Positions 52,824 to 61,828 of a stretch of DNA of 64,000 nt are shown here, piece after piece. The position numbers and the translations under genes are program-made. This DNA is from JBBTCX01 sp964494205 (GTDB lineage Bacteria; Planctomycetota; Phycisphaerae; UBA1845), in contig CAZBRD010000002.1 of NCBI GenBank assembly GCA_964494205.1, positions 62,001 through 126,000 of the forward strand, written 5' to 3'. Under the pieces are notes generated by a model, which made no database searches, was not told the DNA's origin, and was given only the letters and a program-made list of their open reading frames with translations. Each line of letters begins with the position of its first letter. Within the stretch, counting starts at the first letter, position 1.

Positions 52824-52825
52824 GT
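52805..52825. repeat. attR, 21-bp direct repeat
   Basis: Identical to attL (30825-30845), starting TTCGATTCC and ending CACCCCAGT. Outside the core the two ends differ, which fixes the repeat length. Confidence 0.95.
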
Positions 52826-52828
52826 CTC

Positions 52829-52852
52829 CTGGCCGGCGAACCCGGCCTTTTT
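52829..52852 (+). terminator. Original tRNA-Gln terminator, displaced
   Basis: GGCCGG, loop CGAAC, CCGGCC and a TTTTT run, only 4 bases past attR. Before integration it would have stood directly behind the tRNA. Confidence 0.82.
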
Positions 52853-52951
52853 CATGGGCACATTGGCTCACAACGAAAACAGTGTGATTCTTGCCCCGAG
52901 TGCAGTGTCCCGATCGCAGTGAATGTGCTTACGTATTACGCTTAACTCCAT

Positions 52952-53242
52952 TCATTCGCGTGCCGTTGCACTTCCCAATTTGATCAGCGCTTCTTTTTCT
53001 TGCCGTGTCATCGCCTTGATTGCGGCCTCTTGCTTTGATGCCAAGCTCCGCGAAGAGAAGGGTGCCTGGTATTCAAGCCGTGCCGGAAGTCGGCTGCGAG
53101 TGTATTTGGAAGCCGTTCCCTCGTTGTGCTGTTCAATGCGCCGAGTCACATTTGTTGTGATGCCCGTGTAAAGGGAGCCGTCGACGCAGCGCAAGAGATA
53201 GACGAACCAAGTCTCATTTTGCGATTGGTCGTGAGTGGTCAC
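52952..53242 (-). CDS. GIY-YIG nuclease-domain protein
   Basis: 96 residues from GTG 53242; the frame continues to TTG 53296 inside the next gene. The UPF0213/YhbQ-type GIY-YIG signature WFVYLLRCVDGSLYTGITTNVTRR is present as VYLLRC then LYTGIT, with RRIEQHN and KYTRSRLP following. Small single-domain members may act on DNA but their role is unsettled. It begins 4 bases after the stop of the YihY gene, so it is probably cotranscribed. Confidence 0.88.
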   Translation of the reverse strand: MTTHDQSQNETWFVYLLRCVDGSLYTGITTNVTRRIEQHNEGTASKYTRSRLPARLEYQAPFSSRSLASKQEAAIKAMTRQEKEALIKLGSATARE

Positions 53243-53246
53243 CTGT

Positions 53247-54173
53247 CTAATCCGCTTTTTCTGTCTTGATTTGCGTCGACGCTGACTGCGATCCAAAGCG
53301 ACGCGCGTAAATGCACGAATACTCAGCTCCGAGAAACATGATCAGTGCGGAGTAGTACACCCAGATGAGCAGTACCACGAGCGAACCCGCCGTGCCATAC
53401 GCTGAAATCAACCCGCTATAGCCCAGATACACGCCGATCAAATACTGGCCTACGGTAAACAAGATTGCAGTGCCCACGGCACTTGCCCAAACGTCGCTCC
53501 ACTTTATTTTCACGTAAGGAAGCAGCTTGAAGATGGCAGCGAAGACAAGTGTCAAAACCAACGTCGAAAGGAGAACCGAAGCGTACTGCCACATCTGTTC
53601 GATACGGGGGACTTTGCCGACCAGATGTCCGTTGATGGCCGTGAGGACCGCGGTCAGCAATGGCAGCACAAGCAAGATGAATCCAACCCCGAGCACCATG
53701 ACGATGGAAGTGAGGCGGGCTCTCACGAAATGAATTAAGCCTCGTCCAGGAATTCGCTGCACGCCCCAAATGAAATTGAGTGAGTCCTGTAATTGGTTGA
53801 ACACGCCTGTAGCTCCCCAGATCAATATGGCAAAGCCAAGGATCATGGTTAGCCTGTCGGGCGCTGGTTTGCTGGCGTTTATGACGATGGTTTCTGCAAC
53901 CTTGGCGGCTTCGCTGCCGGCGATCATCCCAATCTCGGCTACCACATCTTGCCCAATTTTTTCTCGATCAAGATGAGCGCCCGCGACCGTGAGCAATAAT
54001 ACGATCACGGGTGCGATGGAGAGAATCGCGTAGAACGACATCGCAGCAGCCAAACTGTAAGCTTGATGCCCAAACGAGACTTTCAATGTTGCCTTGAGGG
54101 TATAGAGATGGCACGCAATCAGGCTCGGCTTGGGATCAATTTTGTGGGGGGTGTTAGTGTCACCTTTGTCCAT
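53247..54173 (-). CDS. YihY/BrkB family membrane protein
   Basis: 308 residues from ATG 54173; longer starts at 54203 (ATG) and 54254 (TTG) exist and none has a clear ribosome site. About six membrane spans. The family blocks AYSLAAAMSFYAILSIAPVIVL, IWGATGVFNQLQDSLNFIWGV, and GSLVVLLIWVYYSALIMFLGAE are present. Members were once called ribonuclease BN but are envelope proteins of uncertain transport role. Confidence 0.9.
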   Translation of the reverse strand: MDKGDTNTPHKIDPKPSLIACHLYTLKATLKVSFGHQAYSLAAAMSFYAILSIAPVIVLLLTVAGAHLDREKIGQDVVAEIGMIAGSEAAKVAETIVINASKPAPDRLTMILGFAILIWGATGVFNQLQDSLNFIWGVQRIPGRGLIHFVRARLTSIVMVLGVGFILLVLPLLTAVLTAINGHLVGKVPRIEQMWQYASVLLSTLVLTLVFAAIFKLLPYVKIKWSDVWASAVGTAILFTVGQYLIGVYLGYSGLISAYGTAGSLVVLLIWVYYSALIMFLGAEYSCIYARRFGSQSASTQIKTEKAD

Positions 54174-54706
54174 CGTGCAACAAGCTCCGGGCCGAGTTTC
54201 CATTACATTAGAATTCAGGCTCGCGCACAATGGAAGATCGTCCTTCTTGGGCAATAGAAACCGACAGGCTGATACCTTAGGGCGTTGCGTTACCGGCGCC
54301 GGGTCTTGGCTTGACCTCTAGCGCCAAGGTACAGCGAAACCGTGGTTAACACGGGTTCCTTCATGCAACTTTCTACGTTGTCTTTCCTTCGAGATCTTCT
54401 CTGGACACTTGCATTTTCCCAACATGGGGGGGGGTCGCGAGCCGAAAATGGAATTCAAATCCAGAGCAGAATCGGAGTATCGATTCGCAATCATAAGGTG
54501 GTTGCAATCTTCGTTCGGTGATTTCATTGGAAATGGCGAGGCCGCGAGGTATCATGATCGGATCTCTATTGGGGCCTGTTCTTGTGAATACCTAAGTTGA
54601 ATTTTTGTCGATGCGCGCGACTTTCGCGGCTCGGCGTGCGAAACATCGCGCTGCATTTCGTGTCTCGTGTCCGGATTTCACCGGACCAAGCAGAAAGGGG
54701 TGTCGC
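54174..54706. other. Intergenic region, no gene seen
   Basis: About 530 bases between divergent genes. It contains a GGGGGGG run near 54425. Several short frames lack ribosome sites and family content. Promoters for both flanking genes should lie here. Confidence 0.45.
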
Positions 54707-57700
54707 ATGAGTTGTCTTCGGCGTTTCGTTGGACTCGCACTTTTCCCATCAATATTTCAACTTCATCAGCGTCGTTGCAGAATCGCACATGGGACGTTCA
54801 TTGCTGCTGTTTTGTGGCAAGTCGTAGCTGCCAACGCCTTCGGTCCCGGTCCAGGGCCGTGCAACGGCTGCGGCGCATGTTGCACGAATGGGCCGATTGG
54901 TCCGAGTTGCGTCGTAACGACTCCCGCGGATTGCGTTAACAATCTGGGGGGAAACCCGCAAGACGTTGGGACCGATTGCAATGACGCCGATGGCGATCTC
55001 GTGGCTGATGCGTGCGAACCCCAGTTTCCGTTGTGCGTGCCCACTTCCGATCAGCTTGGTTGCACAAGTGCATGTCCGGGGCCGTTGCCATGCAATCCGA
55101 CCAAAGTTCAATTCGGATCGTCGGGCATTTTTGTGCTTGAGTGCGAGTGCGATGTTGATTGCTACGTCGATCTCACGACGGCTGTTCCTCGCTGCACGAC
55201 AGGCTGCGCGAACGCACCAACGATTCAATCGTGCGAGGCGTTTGCTCAACCGATCGGCGATTTGAATTTCATCATCGAGTGTCAATGTGCAGCCACGGGT
55301 GCGTGTTGTCGTGGCGACCAATCGTGTTATGTGACAAACGAATATACGTGTACGACCAATGGAGGCGCCTATCTTGGTGATAACTCCGCTTGCGCGAACG
55401 TGAGCGCGGCGTGCTGTTATGACAGCGACGGTGATTTCGTGCCTGAGAGCTGTGATATCGCCAACCAGACTTGTTGTGCCGGAGTGCTGAACGGCAGTTT
55501 CCATGAAGAATCAAGTCAATGTGGGGGAACCGGCGCCTGTTGCTTTGGTTTCACCGGCGGTGCTTGCGCTGAAGTCGACAAGGTCTGCTGCGACGACATA
55601 CTCGGCGGTTTCCTCGGAGTCGGAACGGTTTGCGAAGGTGACAACAACGGCGACACGCTCGACGACGCGTGCGAAAACGTGCCAACAGGTGCATGTTGTC
55701 TCGATGCGTATTCGTGCGTGATGGCCACCGAAGTGCTTTGCGAAGGAATTGATGGAACTTACTTGGGCGACAACTCGCAGTGCAGCGGAATCATCGGGGC
55801 TTGCTGCTTCGACGGCGATAACGATGGCGTACCGGAATCGTGCACAGAGATGGACCTTGTCTGTTGCACGGAAGAATACGGCGGCAGTTTCCAAGGCGAG
55901 GGTTCGGTATGCGGAGGAACTGGGGCATGTTGCTTCGGGTTTACCGGCGGTGGATGCGCGGTCGTCGATGAAATGTGTTGCGATGATTTGCTGGGCGGAT
56001 TCCTCGGCGTTGGAACCGGCTGCTTCGGCGATGGTAATGGCAACGGGTTTGATGACGCGTGCGAGATCGGCACAGGTTGCGGACCTGCCCCGGGTGGTCA
56101 AGCGTGCCAGGGATTGTGCTTCCCGAATGAGTTCTGTACTCCCACCAAGATCAGACGAAGCGTCAACGGGGAGTACACCATCATCGAATGTAACTGTGAA
56201 TCTCCTGACCCATTCGTTTGCGTACCGGTCTTCAATCCCATTGGCGGCATCAGCTGCAATGGGAACTGCGATCCGCAGATTCCCGGCGCGTGCACGCTGA
56301 TCACCACCGGCCACATTGATGGTACTGTTGACTACGAGTGTCAATGCGTCGATCTCGTCGCACCGTGTGATTTCAACCCGCTTATCGGTGCGTGCCGCAG
56401 CGCCTGCCTCGACGATACGCTTGCGTGCGTTCCCGATCGCATCAAGACTGGTGCAACCGATCCACCAGTCATTGAGTCCTGCACGTGCCAGCGGCCTGAA
56501 GATTGTCGTCCGATTGAACATCCTTTGATTCCCCAAACGTGCATCGGCAATTGCATACCGGGAATGTCCTGTAACGAGATTGCAGCGGGTGATCCGCTTG
56601 GCAATATCATTACAGACTGTGTTTGTCAGAATCTTCCGCCTCAAGCATGTTGCCTGCCGAATGCAGATGTCACGTGTCACGTGATGTTGCCGGTGGAGTG
56701 CTTCGAATTGGGCGGCACTCCGCAAGGGAATGGAACACAATGCATCGGGCACGGTGCCTGTTGCGACCCCGAAGGCGGATGCCTGTTCATTGACGGCGTT
56801 TGCTGCGACGACATCGGCGGCACTTTCCTCGGGGTCAACTCGATGTGCATGGGCGAAGGCGCCTGCTGCCTCGACGTCACCGACGATCAATTCCTGTACG
56901 ACACATGCAAAGAACAGGACGGAGCGTGCTGTGCGGCCACCGGTGGTTTGTTTGGCGGCATTGGCACTACATGCGAGCTCGAATCGTGTTGCCTGTTCGA
57001 TGGGAGTTGCAGCGATCTTGATCCGGAATGCTGTGTGGAATCCGGTGGAGCTCCGGGTGGGGTGGGTAGCGCTTGCGCAGGATTTGGCGCGTGCTGCCTC
57101 GACATAGACGACGGTCCCTTCCAATACGACTTATGCTATGAAACGGATGGCGGGTGCTGCGTCAACCAAGGCGGGCTCTTCTATGGCGCGAGTACAACAT
57201 GCGACTTGCAGGCGTGTTGCCTCGAGCAGGCGTGCCAGTTACTTGACTCGCGTTGCTGTCTCAGTTCGGGCGGAACTCCGATGGGCGCGAACACTAATTG
57301 CGATGACCTCGACAACAATGGTCTGGCGGATGTTTGCGAGGACTGTGCTCCGATTTTCGCAGGCACCGCTTGCAACCCCAACGCATGCCCAGCCCTCTCG
57401 TTGGACTGTACATCAGTAGCGTTGCAATGCGATCAGGGCGGCACCGGCACGATGCCCGGCTGCGTGTTCAGCGAATGCGACTGCATTTTCATGTTTTCAT
57501 GCCATGTCGTGATCAACGAGCTGGGGCAACCGAGTTGCGTCGGGGGATGCGGCGACACGGGTGAGAATTGCGTGCTTCGGGGCTCTGACAGCAACGGCGA
57601 TGGTATTCGCGATACGTTCAAGTGCGAATGCGCGCTCGAGCTTTGTTCCGATACGCTCGAATGTGATGACCTAAACGTATGTACATGCGACTTCTGTCCG

Positions 57701-57943
57701 ATCGGTTTGGGTTTATGTCAGCACGGTCCGATCGAATTCGGCAATGTGAATTGCGCGGGACCGCCCGACCAGGTGGATATTGACGACATACTCTGCGTGT
57801 TACGCGGGTTCAGCAATATTCGCATGTGCCCCAACGCGGACCTGCATCCTCTTTGCATGGGCAACAATATCATCAATCTGGACGATATCCTGATGGTGAT
57901 TCGCGCGTTCGGTGGTGAAGACCCCTGTGGATGTGAGCCATAG
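54707..57943 (+). CDS. Giant cysteine-rich secreted protein with dockerin-like tail
   Basis: 1078 residues from ATG 54707, with AAGGGG upstream. A long N-region leads to a hydrophobic signal (cleavage near AANAFG). Most of the chain is irregular cysteine repeats: GACCxG...CCDDxxGGxFLGVGTxC units occur many times, alternating with segments of CxPxxIxxSxxxxxxIxxCxCxxP type. The tail (about 1010-1078) is dockerin-like, with VDIDDILCVLRGFS and INLDDILMVIRAFGG. Closely similar units at residues about 270-460 suggest internal duplication. Extracellular, disulphide-rich; function unknown. Confidence 0.75.
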   Translation: MSCLRRFVGLALFPSIFQLHQRRCRIAHGTFIAAVLWQVVAANAFGPGPGPCNGCGACCTNGPIGPSCVVTTPADCVNNLGGNPQDVGTDCNDADGDLVADACEPQFPLCVPTSDQLGCTSACPGPLPCNPTKVQFGSSGIFVLECECDVDCYVDLTTAVPRCTTGCANAPTIQSCEAFAQPIGDLNFIIECQCAATGACCRGDQSCYVTNEYTCTTNGGAYLGDNSACANVSAACCYDSDGDFVPESCDIANQTCCAGVLNGSFHEESSQCGGTGACCFGFTGGACAEVDKVCCDDILGGFLGVGTVCEGDNNGDTLDDACENVPTGACCLDAYSCVMATEVLCEGIDGTYLGDNSQCSGIIGACCFDGDNDGVPESCTEMDLVCCTEEYGGSFQGEGSVCGGTGACCFGFTGGGCAVVDEMCCDDLLGGFLGVGTGCFGDGNGNGFDDACEIGTGCGPAPGGQACQGLCFPNEFCTPTKIRRSVNGEYTIIECNCESPDPFVCVPVFNPIGGISCNGNCDPQIPGACTLITTGHIDGTVDYECQCVDLVAPCDFNPLIGACRSACLDDTLACVPDRIKTGATDPPVIESCTCQRPEDCRPIEHPLIPQTCIGNCIPGMSCNEIAAGDPLGNIITDCVCQNLPPQACCLPNADVTCHVMLPVECFELGGTPQGNGTQCIGHGACCDPEGGCLFIDGVCCDDIGGTFLGVNSMCMGEGACCLDVTDDQFLYDTCKEQDGACCAATGGLFGGIGTTCELESCCLFDGSCSDLDPECCVESGGAPGGVGSACAGFGACCLDIDDGPFQYDLCYETDGGCCVNQGGLFYGASTTCDLQACCLEQACQLLDSRCCLSSGGTPMGANTNCDDLDNNGLADVCEDCAPIFAGTACNPNACPALSLDCTSVALQCDQGGTGTMPGCVFSECDCIFMFSCHVVINELGQPSCVGGCGDTGENCVLRGSDSNGDGIRDTFKCECALELCSDTLECDDLNVCTCDFCPIGLGLCQHGPIEFGNVNCAGPPDQVDIDDILCVLRGFSNIRMCPNADLHPLCMGNNIINLDDILMVIRAFGGEDPCGCEP

Positions 57944-58138
57944 CAGACAGTGCTCTGGCGATACCTCTGACAAACGCGGCAGACCTTTCGTTCGTGTAAT
58001 ACTGGACGTCGGGTCTGCTGGCGTTTCATGGGGTATCGTGTTAGAAATCACAATCTCCGCGAAGGGTGTCGGCGCGGGCCGGCGCGGAGTGCCAGCTTCA
58101 GTGCGGGCTGGGGGAATCAGCGTAAGGAGATTCTGATT

Positions 58139-58687
58139 ATGCGAAGCGGACGTTTTTTTGCATTGGCGGGTGGTTGTTTGCTGGCCGGGTTGGTTACGGT
58201 GAGTTGCTCGCCTTCGGCGTTGCGGCAGGAAGTTCCTCTGGAGTTGACTGGATCCCTCAGCACGTTTGAAGTCGAGGCAGGTGTTCCGGTGCAGAAGACT
58301 GCCACTTATCCCTATGACGCGCCGGTCACGATCGGCAACGGTTCGATCGCCATTAACGTTGAAGACATTACATTTACTCCGGCTGAGACCAGCGGCGGAA
58401 AATCGCGTGTGACGCTTCAGGGAGGCGAAAGCACGATCGTCGTCAATGTGCGTATCGCAGATGAATCAGGTTTGGCGACTGTCTGCGATGATGGCGAAGC
58501 TTACGGTCCATTTACCGTGGAACTGGCGGACAATGTTCCCGTCAGCGTTTCGCCGCGCACCGTCGAATTGAGCGATTCCACCATTGACCTGCTGAACGGC
58601 GGCACGATCAGCCTGTGTGTCGAAGTGACGGCGCAACAGGCTGGAACCGTGACCATTGACAAGTTGGTCCTCGATTTAGGATTGTAA
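58139..58687 (+). CDS. Small lipoprotein
   Basis: 182 residues from ATG 58139, with AGGAG 9 bases upstream. Lipobox LVTVSC. The mature part is beta-rich with repeated strands and few cysteines; no family recognised. It ends 7 bases before the propeller gene, which suggests a two-gene unit. Confidence 0.65.
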   Translation: MRSGRFFALAGGCLLAGLVTVSCSPSALRQEVPLELTGSLSTFEVEAGVPVQKTATYPYDAPVTIGNGSIAINVEDITFTPAETSGGKSRVTLQGGESTIVVNVRIADESGLATVCDDGEAYGPFTVELADNVPVSVSPRTVELSDSTIDLLNGGTISLCVEVTAQQAGTVTIDKLVLDLGL

Positions 58688-58694
58688 GTTACAG

Positions 58695-59918
58695 ATGGCA
58701 CGACACATTTGTATTCATGTTTGGCTGATCGGCGCGATGCTGATGAACGCATCGGCACGCGCCGATTGGCCGAATTTCCGCGGCCCCAATTACGATGGCA
58801 TCAGCACGGAATCCGGCATTCGATTTGAATGGAAAGATCCGATTCCGATTGTTTGGGAGCGCAACGTCGGGTCATCTTTCAGTTCGTTCGCGTGCGTAGG
58901 CGATCGCGTCTACACCTGTGGCACAAAAGAGAAGAAGCAGGTTTTGTTCTGCTTGAACGCGGACAATGGTGAAGTCATCTGGGAGAACGAGTTTGAGCAG
59001 GACTATCGCGAGCCACAGGGCGGCGATGGGACTCGGGCAACTCCGACGGTCGTAGATGGTCGAGTGTATGTGCTGGGGGCGCGAGGGCGGCTCCTGTGCG
59101 TCGACGCCAATACCGGCAAAGATATCTGGGACAAGCAGTTCAAACATCGGCCGCAGTGGGGATACAGCGGGTCGGTGCTGGTCGAGGGTGAATTCGCCAT
59201 CGCGACTGCGGGCAAAGAACAGGGTGCAATTGCCGCCTTCGATCGGAAGTCTGGCGAAGAGCGTTGGAAGGCCGGTGACGACGTGCCCGGCTACGCGACG
59301 CCGTATCCGTTTACGTTCGAGGGTCAACGTTACATTGTCGGGTTTACGGGCAAATCTGCGATCATCGTCGATGCTGCGACGGGGCGCGAGGTTTGCAACT
59401 TACCGTGGGCAACAAGTTACGACGTTAACGCTGCGGCTCCGATCTTCACCAATGGATATCTGTTTCTCGCTTCGGGGTATGACACCGGCAGCGGGTTGTA
59501 TAAGTTGCAGAAGGTTGGCGAAAAGTTAACTGCAACCGAAGTGTGGAAAAACCAGGCATTTCTAGCGAAGTTTCAGTCGTGCCTACTTCATAATGGTACG
59601 CTGTACGGCAGTGATCAGCGGGCGTTGATCGCGGCTGATCTCATGACGGGCAAGGAGCTTTGGCGAAAGCGACATCTCCAAAATGGGACGATGTTACTTG
59701 TCGGTGATCACCTGGTTCTGCTCAGTGAGAAGGGACAACTTCAGATTGCGCCGGCTTCGCCGCAAGACTGGCAACCGGTGACGACGGCTGACATTTTGAG
59801 TGATCGCTGCTGGAGTGCGCCGGTGCTGCATCGCGGTCGATTGTTCGTTCGAAATCTGGATCGCATCGCGTGTTTTGATATCAGACAGCCCGCCCAAACG
59901 GGAGAGGGCAAACCATAG
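58695..59918 (+). CDS. PQQ-like beta-propeller protein
   Basis: 407 residues. A signal peptide ends near ASARAD. The ADWPNFRGPNYDGIS start is the hallmark of planctomycete outer-membrane-assembly or PQQ-like propellers. Blades repeat the pattern GRVYVLGARGRLLCVDANTGKDIW and GAIAAFDRKSGEERW. No PQQ-specific residues are certain, so it is probably a scaffold, not a dehydrogenase. Its neighbours are a lipoprotein and a Tat-exported RidA. Confidence 0.87.
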   Translation: MARHICIHVWLIGAMLMNASARADWPNFRGPNYDGISTESGIRFEWKDPIPIVWERNVGSSFSSFACVGDRVYTCGTKEKKQVLFCLNADNGEVIWENEFEQDYREPQGGDGTRATPTVVDGRVYVLGARGRLLCVDANTGKDIWDKQFKHRPQWGYSGSVLVEGEFAIATAGKEQGAIAAFDRKSGEERWKAGDDVPGYATPYPFTFEGQRYIVGFTGKSAIIVDAATGREVCNLPWATSYDVNAAAPIFTNGYLFLASGYDTGSGLYKLQKVGEKLTATEVWKNQAFLAKFQSCLLHNGTLYGSDQRALIAADLMTGKELWRKRHLQNGTMLLVGDHLVLLSEKGQLQIAPASPQDWQPVTTADILSDRCWSAPVLHRGRLFVRNLDRIACFDIRQPAQTGEGKP

Positions 59919-59929
59919 GGGTTCCATTC

Positions 59930-60427
59930 ATGAGCACTTCCCGTAGAAAGTTCATCGCAGGAGCGGCTGCCGGCACATCCTTTGGCGTTTTTGTTGGAAG
60001 CGAAGCCCTCGGCGAAAATCGTGCGGGCAGCCCCGCCCGCCGCAGGGTCATTGAGGGCGCGCCTTCGTCGCCGTTTTCCCGCGCGGTTGAGTTTAGCCGA
60101 GTGATTCATGTATCGGGTGTGCTTGCGCACAAGCCGGGTACGCGCGATCTCGTCTCGCAACAATTTGAACCGCAGGCACGACAGGTATTGGAAAATTTGA
60201 AGGCCAGCGTGGAGGCTGCGGGTTCGTCGATGGAATCCGTCCTGAAGTGCATGTGTTTCCTCACGGACGAAAACGACTTCGCGGCTTTCAACAAGGTTTA
60301 CACTGAGTTTTTTCCGAAAGACCCGCCCGCTCGTTCGACAATCATTGTCAAAGCGCTGGTCGCCCCTGGCGCGAAAGTGGAAATCGACTGCGTGACTTGC
60401 ATCGACGATCGCTTGATCCCTGAATGA
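59930..60427 (+). CDS. Tat-exported RidA-family protein
   Basis: 165 residues. The N-terminus SRRKFIAGAAAG is a twin-arginine signal. Residues about 45-165 are a RidA/YjgF domain: FSRVIHVSGVLAHKPG, the family Arg in PPARSTIIV, and GAKVEIDCV. RidA normally deaminates reactive imines in the cytoplasm; export is unusual. The catalytic Arg is kept. It starts 11 bases after the propeller gene. Confidence 0.83.
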   Translation: MSTSRRKFIAGAAAGTSFGVFVGSEALGENRAGSPARRRVIEGAPSSPFSRAVEFSRVIHVSGVLAHKPGTRDLVSQQFEPQARQVLENLKASVEAAGSSMESVLKCMCFLTDENDFAAFNKVYTEFFPKDPPARSTIIVKALVAPGAKVEIDCVTCIDDRLIPE

Positions 60428-60570
60428 TTGCACCGGCGTCTCGCCTGTATTGACCGTTCAACTCTCTCCGCTACTCCGTTTGCTGGATTTGTCCAGAACC
60501 TCATTGTCCCTACAATCTGTGGAGCAATGGGTTCGAGGTATCCTTTTGGTTTTCGAAGGACGAGAATTGC

Positions 60571-61677
60571 ATGAGCACCGCCGTATCCGCAGCCGTGATG
60601 ACCGCGTTCAAAAAGCCGATTGAGGTTCAGTCGTTTTCTGTCCCATCGCAACTCGGCGCAGGCGATGTGCTGGTGAAGGTCGAAATGGCTGGTGTCTGCG
60701 GGACTGACGTGCATTTGCATCGCGGCGAATTGAAAGTTCCTCTACCGCTCATCATGGGCCATGAAACAACGGGGCATGTCGTCGAAACGGGCGGCGCGGT
60801 GAAAGACTACACGGGAAACGAATTGAAACCCGGTGACCGCATCAGTTGGACGGTGGGCATCGCGTGCGGTCAGTGTCGATATTGTCGCGTGTATTCGTTG
60901 CCGAGTCGTTGTTTGAATCGTAAGGCCTACGGTGTGAACACACCTTGTGATCATCCGCCGCATTTGCTCGGTGGGTACGCGCAGATGCATCACCTGCGCG
61001 CTGGAACTGCGATGTACAAGCTACCCGATGACTTGCCCTCAGAAGCACTCATCGGCGCTGGTTGCGGTCTGGTGACAGCCGTGCATGGGTTCGAGCGACT
61101 GCCCGTGCGCTGGGGCGAGTCCGTGGTGATTCAAGGCGCAGGCCCGGTCGGTTTGGCTGCGCTGGCTCTTGCAAAAGAAGCGGGGGCACGACCGTTGATC
61201 GCGATTGGCGGTCCGGCGGATCGACTTGCGCGGTGCAAACGATTCGGTGCCGATGTCACTATCGATGTGGATCAAGTGAAAGATGTGGCAGCGAGGCGGC
61301 AACTGGTTTTCGACCAAACGAACGGACTCGGGGCCGACATGGTTGTTGAGTGTGTTGGCGTGCCATCGGCCGTTGCTGAAGGCATGGAACTCGCACGCGA
61401 TGGCGGGAAGTTTCTTGTGCTTGGTCAATACTGCGACGCCGGTCCGACGATGATCAATCCGCATCACATCGTACGCAAAGAGCTGACGATGGTGGGCAGC
61501 TACGGCAGCGGACCGCCGCACTGGGTGGCTGCGTTAGAACTGCTCCGTACACGCCGCGATCAATATCCGTTCCACGAGCTGATTACGCACCGCTATAAGC
61601 TCGATCAGGTGAACGAAGCGCTGGAGGCTGTGGCTTCGTGGAAAACTGGGAAAGCGGTCGTGCTACCGAACGGTTAG
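60571..61677 (+). CDS. Zinc-binding alcohol dehydrogenase, MDR family
   Basis: 368 residues. Catalytic zinc ligands are Cys43 (GVCGTDVHLH) and His64-Glu65 (GHETTGHV); the structural zinc loop is CGQCRYCRVYSLPSRC. The Rossmann motif GAGPVGLAALALAK binds NAD(P). Similar to sorbitol or threonine dehydrogenase-type oxidoreductases; the substrate cannot be named. Confidence 0.9.
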   Translation: MSTAVSAAVMTAFKKPIEVQSFSVPSQLGAGDVLVKVEMAGVCGTDVHLHRGELKVPLPLIMGHETTGHVVETGGAVKDYTGNELKPGDRISWTVGIACGQCRYCRVYSLPSRCLNRKAYGVNTPCDHPPHLLGGYAQMHHLRAGTAMYKLPDDLPSEALIGAGCGLVTAVHGFERLPVRWGESVVIQGAGPVGLAALALAKEAGARPLIAIGGPADRLARCKRFGADVTIDVDQVKDVAARRQLVFDQTNGLGADMVVECVGVPSAVAEGMELARDGGKFLVLGQYCDAGPTMINPHHIVRKELTMVGSYGSGPPHWVAALELLRTRRDQYPFHELITHRYKLDQVNEALEAVASWKTGKAVVLPNG

Positions 61678-61828
61678 CCGCATACCCAAATGCTGCGTCC
61701 AATAAACACGCATTGTGCGGCTGGTTCTCCACGGTTCGCGCGCTGAAGTTCCGGCAAATCGTGTTCATTGAAGCTTGCGCGCGTAAACGATAAACTTGCG
61801 GTAATTCAGCGTTTCTGGAGGGCAACCG

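Larger units (their letters stand above)
30825..52825. mobile_element. Integrated 22-kb element, candidate capsid-forming phage satellite
   Basis: Bounded by a 21-bp direct repeat that includes the tRNA-Gln 3' end. It encodes, left to right, a tyrosine integrase, small accessory genes, a serine recombinase, a repeat-rich control region, a head-morphogenesis operon and a reverse-strand primase-helicase next to iterons. It is more AT-rich than the flanks. Missing from what I can recognise are tail tape measure, sheath or tube, baseplate, fibre, holin and endolysin. A capsid-forming satellite, a tail-less remnant prophage or a new small virus are the options; satellite content fits best. Confidence 0.85.
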
